Assembly: GCF_040681875.1 (NCBI RefSeq) | Contig: NZ_JBFAZP010000004.1 | Location: 434,001-498,000, forward strand | Length of the DNA: 64,000 nucleotides | Direction: 5' to 3' | Source: Longispora sp040681875 | Lineage (GTDB): Bacteria > Actinomycetota > Actinomycetes > Mycobacteriales > Micromonosporaceae | Shown here: piece after piece, positions 60,561 through 64,000 of the stretch | Layout: every line of letters starts with the position of its first letter | Numbering within the stretch: the stretch's first letter is position 1 | The notes under the pieces: model-generated | Told to the model about the DNA's origin: nothing | Seen by the model: only the letters and a program-made list of their open reading frames with translations | The model's database searches: none | Program-made: the position numbers and the translations under genes

Positions 60561-61639
60561 CCGCCCCCGCCGGCCCGCCGGCACCCGCCACCGTCCCCGG
60601 GCCGCCGGCACCCGCCGCGCCCGCCCCCGACAAGGAACCCCGCATGCTGCTCAATCCCGGCCTCGACCTGACCCTGCGCCCGATGCGCTACCCCGACTTC
60701 TACGAGCGCTACCGGGGCGGCATCCGCAACACCTGGACCGTCGAGGAGGTCGACCTCACCGGCGACCTGCCCGACCTCGCCTCGCTGTCCGCCGGGGAGC
60801 GGCACCTCGTCAACCGGCTGGTCGCGTTCTTCGCCACCGGGGACACGATCGTGTCGAACAACCTGGTCCTGAACCTGTACAAGCACATCAACGCCCCCGA
60901 GGCCCGGCTGTACCTGTCCCGGCAGCTGTTCGAGGAGGCCGTGCACGTCCAGTTCTACCTGACGCTGCTGGACACGTACCTGCCCGACGACAAGGACCGG
61001 GAGGAGGCGTTCTCGGCCGTCGAGCACATCCCCTCGATCCGGGAGAAGGCGCAGTTCTGCTTCCGGTGGATCGACTCCCTGCACGACGTGCAGTCGCTGC
61101 AGTCCAAGGATGACCGGCGGGCGTTCCTGCTCAACCTGATCTGCTTCGCCGCCTGCATCGAGGGCCTGTTCTTCTACGGCGCCTTCGCCTACGTGTACTG
61201 GCTGCGCTCCCGCGGCCTCCTCGACGGCCTGGCCACCGGCACGAACTGGGTGTTCCGCGACGAGTCCATGCACATGGACTTCGCGTTCTCCGTCGTGGAC
61301 GTGGTCCGCGCCGAGGAGCCCGACCTGTTCGACGACGACCTCGGCAAGCAGGTCGTCCTCATGCTGGAGGAGGCGGTGGAGGCCGAGCTGGCGTTCGCCG
61401 AGGACCTGTGCGGGGACGGGCTCGCGGGCATGACGGCCACCGACATGCGGTCCTATCTGGAGTACGTGGCCGACCAGCGGCTCGCGAGGCTCGGGCTGCC
61501 GGCGCGCTACGGATCGGCGAACCCGTTCCCGTTCATGGCGTTGCAGGACGTGCAGGAGCTGGCGAACTTCTTCGAGCGCCGGGTGACCGCGTACCAGACG
61601 GCGGTCGGCGGCACGGTCAGCCTGGACGAGGACTTCTGA
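60557..61639 (+). CDS. nrdB: Class Ia ribonucleoside-diphosphate reductase, beta subunit
   Basis: A 360-residue NrdB, the diiron protein that makes the tyrosyl radical. Iron ligands and radical site are in FATGDTIVSNNL, FEEAVHVQFYLTLLDTY, CFAACIEGLFFYGAFAYVYW and DESMHMDFAFSVVD. The GTG at 60557 overlaps the nrdA stop (GTGA); an in-frame ATG at 60644 with AAGGAA ahead would remove a 29-residue Pro/Ala arm and is a real alternative. The C-terminus VSLDEDF is the tail that docks on NrdA. No nrdS-type regulator follows. Confidence 0.96.
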   Translation: MTAPAGPPAPATVPGPPAPAAPAPDKEPRMLLNPGLDLTLRPMRYPDFYERYRGGIRNTWTVEEVDLTGDLPDLASLSAGERHLVNRLVAFFATGDTIVSNNLVLNLYKHINAPEARLYLSRQLFEEAVHVQFYLTLLDTYLPDDKDREEAFSAVEHIPSIREKAQFCFRWIDSLHDVQSLQSKDDRRAFLLNLICFAACIEGLFFYGAFAYVYWLRSRGLLDGLATGTNWVFRDESMHMDFAFSVVDVVRAEEPDLFDDDLGKQVVLMLEEAVEAELAFAEDLCGDGLAGMTATDMRSYLEYVADQRLARLGLPARYGSANPFPFMALQDVQELANFFERRVTAYQTAVGGTVSLDEDF

Positions 61640-61643
61640 GCCG

Positions 61644-61679
61644 GTCCCCGCGCGGGGGCGTCGGCCTCCGCGCGGGGAC
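61644..61679 (+). terminator. Hairpin downstream of nrdB
   Basis: GTCCCCGCGCGG at 61644-61655 pairs perfectly with CCGCGCGGGGAC at 61668-61679, starting five bases after the nrdB stop. A second short stem (GCCCGGC/GCCGGGC, 61680-61698) follows at once. Together they likely end the nrdAB transcript. Confidence 0.7.
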
Positions 61680-61754
61680 GCCCGGCTCCAGGCCGGGCAC
61701 CTAGCTCCGGGGCGTGGCCAGCTCCGGGGGCGCGGCCGGATCCGGGCGGGGCGC

Positions 61755-62639
61755 CTAGCGCAGCTGGCCCAGCCGGTACATCCCTACGGAGATCCGCAGG
61801 CTGTTCACCAGGGCCGTGCCCGCCCCGGTGTCGGCCAGCTCCCCCACCAGCCCGTCGTGGAGCCGGACCTGCTCGTCCACCCGCGCGTCGACGGCCTCTC
61901 GCGTGACCGGCGCGCCGCCGGGGTCCGCCAGCAGCAGCGCGTTCAGCGTGCCCTCCCGCCGGTGCCGCTCGACGGACCGCAGGTCGTTGGCCAGCCGGAT
62001 CGCCCGGCACGCCGACCCCAGCGCCGGACCGAGCCGGTCGAGGGTGTCCGCCGACCGGCCGCCCAGGAGCAGCAGCAGCGCGAGGGCGAAGCTGCGGTAG
62101 TTGATGCTCCGGCTCGCGAACTCCAGATACTCCGGCACCGTCGGCAGGGGCTCCGCGCCGGCGGCGACCCGCCGGCTCAGCAGCGCGTGCGCCAGGCTGC
62201 CGGCCGCATCGTCGCGCAGCGCGTCGAACAGCCGGGGCAGGGCGACACCCTCGCGGTCGTGTTCCCGCAGGTCGGCGACCAGGCGCTCCAACGTGCCCAC
62301 GAGAACGTCCCCGCCGTCGGCCGCGCGGTCCCCGACGCCCAGGGCCTGGTCCACGCTCGCCTCCACCGCCCGGAGCGCGTCGACGTCCGCCGCCGGATCG
62401 TCCATCCGGTCGTCGAACATGAAGGTCCACAGGCTGAACCGGACCAGGATCTCGAGCCGTCGCACCCCGAGGCCGGGGGCGATGGCCGCCACCGTGAGGG
62501 CGAGGTTGTCGCACAGCTTGGGCCCGGAGACCCCGACCCGGGCGAGAGCCCACTCCCGGTTGTCCGCCGCGATCCGGGCCGCGTCCGCCTTGACGACCAC
62601 CCGTTCCTTGACGGGTACCAGCCGCAGGACCGGTTTCAT
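61755..62639 (-). CDS. Terpene-synthase-like protein (class I fold)
   Basis: A 294-residue helical protein with the two metal-binding signatures of class I terpene synthases: FMFDDRMDD near residue 75 (aspartate-rich motif) and ANDLRSVERHRREGTLN near 220 (NSE-like, with the distal glutamate not in the usual place). Length is slightly short for a sesqui- or diterpene cyclase. The ATG at 62639 has AGGAAGG nine bases ahead. It is divergent from a SARP regulator. Substrate and product are unknown, and a non-cyclising prenyl-binding role cannot be excluded. Confidence 0.78.
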   Translation of the reverse strand: MKPVLRLVPVKERVVVKADAARIAADNREWALARVGVSGPKLCDNLALTVAAIAPGLGVRRLEILVRFSLWTFMFDDRMDDPAADVDALRAVEASVDQALGVGDRAADGGDVLVGTLERLVADLREHDREGVALPRLFDALRDDAAGSLAHALLSRRVAAGAEPLPTVPEYLEFASRSINYRSFALALLLLLGGRSADTLDRLGPALGSACRAIRLANDLRSVERHRREGTLNALLLADPGGAPVTREAVDARVDEQVRLHDGLVGELADTGAGTALVNSLRISVGMYRLGQLR

Positions 62640-62838
62640 CGCACAGTTCCTTCCTGGTGCCATGGACGTGGCCGGCCCAGACCCGCACCCGTCGGGTCAC
62701 CTGGTCGTCCGCCCCGCTCCCGGTGCCGACCAGCCGCGGGCGACGTCGGACGATCCTATCCCCGCGGGTACCCGGATGGTCATGATGTTGAATGTGTCGG
62801 GGCGTCGGAATCCCCTGGCCGCCGGTAGGGTGTGGCCC

Positions 62839-64000
62839 GTGGAGTTCCGGCTGCTGGGTGCCATCGAGGCCCGGAGATCCGGCCAACCGGTCCACATCGG
62901 ACAGCGCCGGGAACGCCAGCTCCTCGCCGCCCTCCTGCTGCACCCCGGCCCGGTGCCCACCGAACGCCTCGTCGCCCTCCTCTGGCCGGACACCCCGCCC
63001 CGCGACCCCCGCGCCGCCCTGCACGCGCACGTCTCCCGGCTCCGGGGCGCCCTGGCCACGGGCGGGGTCGGGCTCACCCTCGACCCGCGCGGCTACCGGG
63101 TCGACGCCGCCGACGTCGACGTCCACCGGCTCCGGGCCCTGCACGACCACGCGGTCGGCGTCCCCGACCCTGCCGAACGGTCCCGCCTGCTCGGCCAGGC
63201 CCTCGCCCTGGACCGGGGCCCACTGTGCGGGGCCGACGCCACCACCGGGCTCCGGGCCCTGCTGCCCGGCCTCGACGACCTGCTGCTGTCGGCCGTCGAG
63301 GCCCGGATCGAGGCGGACCTCGCCCGCGGCCGGCACCGCGACCTCGGCCCCGAACTCGCCGCCCTCACCGCCCGGCACCCGCTCCGCGAACGCACCGCCG
63401 AACTCCAGATCCGCGCCGCCCACCGCACCGGCGACCGCGCGGCGGCCCTCGCCGGCTACGAACGGATCCGGTCGGCCCTCGCCGACACCCTGGGCCTGGA
63501 CCCCGGCCCCGAACTCCGCCGCACCCACGCCGCCGTCCTCCGCGAGGCCACGGCCGACCGGCCCACCCCCGCCCAGCTCCCGCCGCAGGTCGCCGACTTC
63601 ACCGGCCGCACCGCCCAGCTCGACACCTTCGACGCCCTGCTCGGCTCCGGCCGGGCCGTCGTCCTGCACACCATCGCCGGCGTCGGCGGCGTGGGAAAGA
63701 CAGCCCTCGCCGTGTACTGGGCCCACCACGTCCGCGCCCACTTCCCCGACGGCCAACTGCACATCAACCTGCACGGCTACTCCGCCGCCTCCCCGGTCAC
63801 CCCGCTCGACGCGCTGTCCCGGTTCCTCCGCGCGCTCGGCGTCGCCCCCGAGAACGTCCCCACCGACGTCGAGGAGGCCACGTCGCTCTACCACAGCCGC
63901 CTGGCCGGCCGGCGGATCCTGATCCTCCTCGACAACGCCGGCCACCCCGACCAGGTCCGACCCCTGCTGCCCGCCGACCCCGGCAGCCTCGCCCTGATCA
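62839..64000 (+). CDS. SARP-family regulator with NB-ARC domain (3' end outside window)
   Basis: The first 387 codons of an AfsR/SARP-type activator. The GTG at 62839 starts a winged-helix DNA-binding domain (VEFRLLGAIEARR, RQLLAALLLHPG), then the bacterial transcriptional activation domain (about 100-245; LLLSAVEARIEADLARG, LRERTAELQI) and an NTPase (STAND) domain with P-loop GVGGVGKTALA near 281 and Walker B RILILLDNAG. The frame runs through the end of the window, so TPR repeats may follow. SARPs activate antibiotic clusters; divergence from a terpene-synthase-like gene supports a cluster beginning here. Confidence 0.92.
   Translation, partial: MEFRLLGAIEARRSGQPVHIGQRRERQLLAALLLHPGPVPTERLVALLWPDTPPRDPRAALHAHVSRLRGALATGGVGLTLDPRGYRVDAADVDVHRLRALHDHAVGVPDPAERSRLLGQALALDRGPLCGADATTGLRALLPGLDDLLLSAVEARIEADLARGRHRDLGPELAALTARHPLRERTAELQIRAAHRTGDRAAALAGYERIRSALADTLGLDPGPELRRTHAAVLREATADRPTPAQLPPQVADFTGRTAQLDTFDALLGSGRAVVLHTIAGVGGVGKTALAVYWAHHVRAHFPDGQLHINLHGYSAASPVTPLDALSRFLRALGVAPENVPTDVEEATSLYHSRLAGRRILILLDNAGHPDQVRPLLPADPGSLALI

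Noticed and set aside
58014..60611. Long open frame antisense to nrdA (more than 800 codons)
   Set aside because: It is an artefact of GC-rich codon use opposite a well-supported gene; its translation is Gly/Arg/Val-rich and matches no family.

Overview
The window is about 72% GC, with mostly GTG/ATG starts, DUF397/WhiJ-type regulators, a SARP regulator, a WhiB-era style of dense small operons and an imuA'-imuB-dnaE2 mutasome. All of this points to a high-GC actinomycete. A Micromonosporales-like host is my inference; no rRNA or tRNA is present to test it.

Layout. 1-5.1 kb: 3' end of an ATP-dependent DNA ligase, a solute-binding lipoprotein, a three-helix membrane protein, a cytochrome P450, and a DUF397/XRE-DUF5753 regulator pair. 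5.3-6.35 kb: a divergent chain of tiny, start/stop-overlapping ORFs, four of which carry cysteine pairs. 6.9-23.3 kb: two tandem, paralogous secreted RHS/YD-repeat toxins (2253 and 2360 aa) with different C-terminal modules. The first has a Hint domain, a short toxin and a putative immunity gene; the second has inserted ricin-type lectin repeats and is followed by two lipoprotein genes. 23.5-29.7 kb: ordinary chromosomal genes (coupled small membrane/cytosolic pair, ArsR-like regulator, a lone mraY, Lrp regulator opposite an asparaginase, HD-domain protein).

29.9-42.4 kb: a surface and phosphate-uptake island on the minus strand. It holds a pstC-pstA-pstS operon with two additional genes, a second operon ending in pstB that also encodes a PstS-like protein, an LPXTG-anchored protein and a sortase-fold protein lacking all catalytic residues, and a WxL-like protein with a DUF916 partner. 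A similar ~27-bp motif lies upstream of each of the three transcription units, which suggests joint control, possibly by phosphate.

42.7-51.9 kb: the SOS mutasome. dnaE2 and imuB overlap, but imuA' is separated from them by a ~3.4-kb element with lower GC, encoding a tyrosine recombinase, a small HTH protein and a protein with six zinc ribbons. LexA-like palindromes lie upstream of imuA' and just beyond dnaE2. 52.2-57.6 kb: SulP-STAS transporter, PhoX-like secreted phosphatase and a secreted GH29 fucosidase. 57.9-61.6 kb: class Ia ribonucleotide reductase (nrdA-nrdB) behind paired NrdR-like boxes and a cobalamin riboswitch. 61.7-64 kb: a terpene-synthase-like protein divergent from a SARP regulator that runs off the window, possibly the edge of a biosynthetic cluster.
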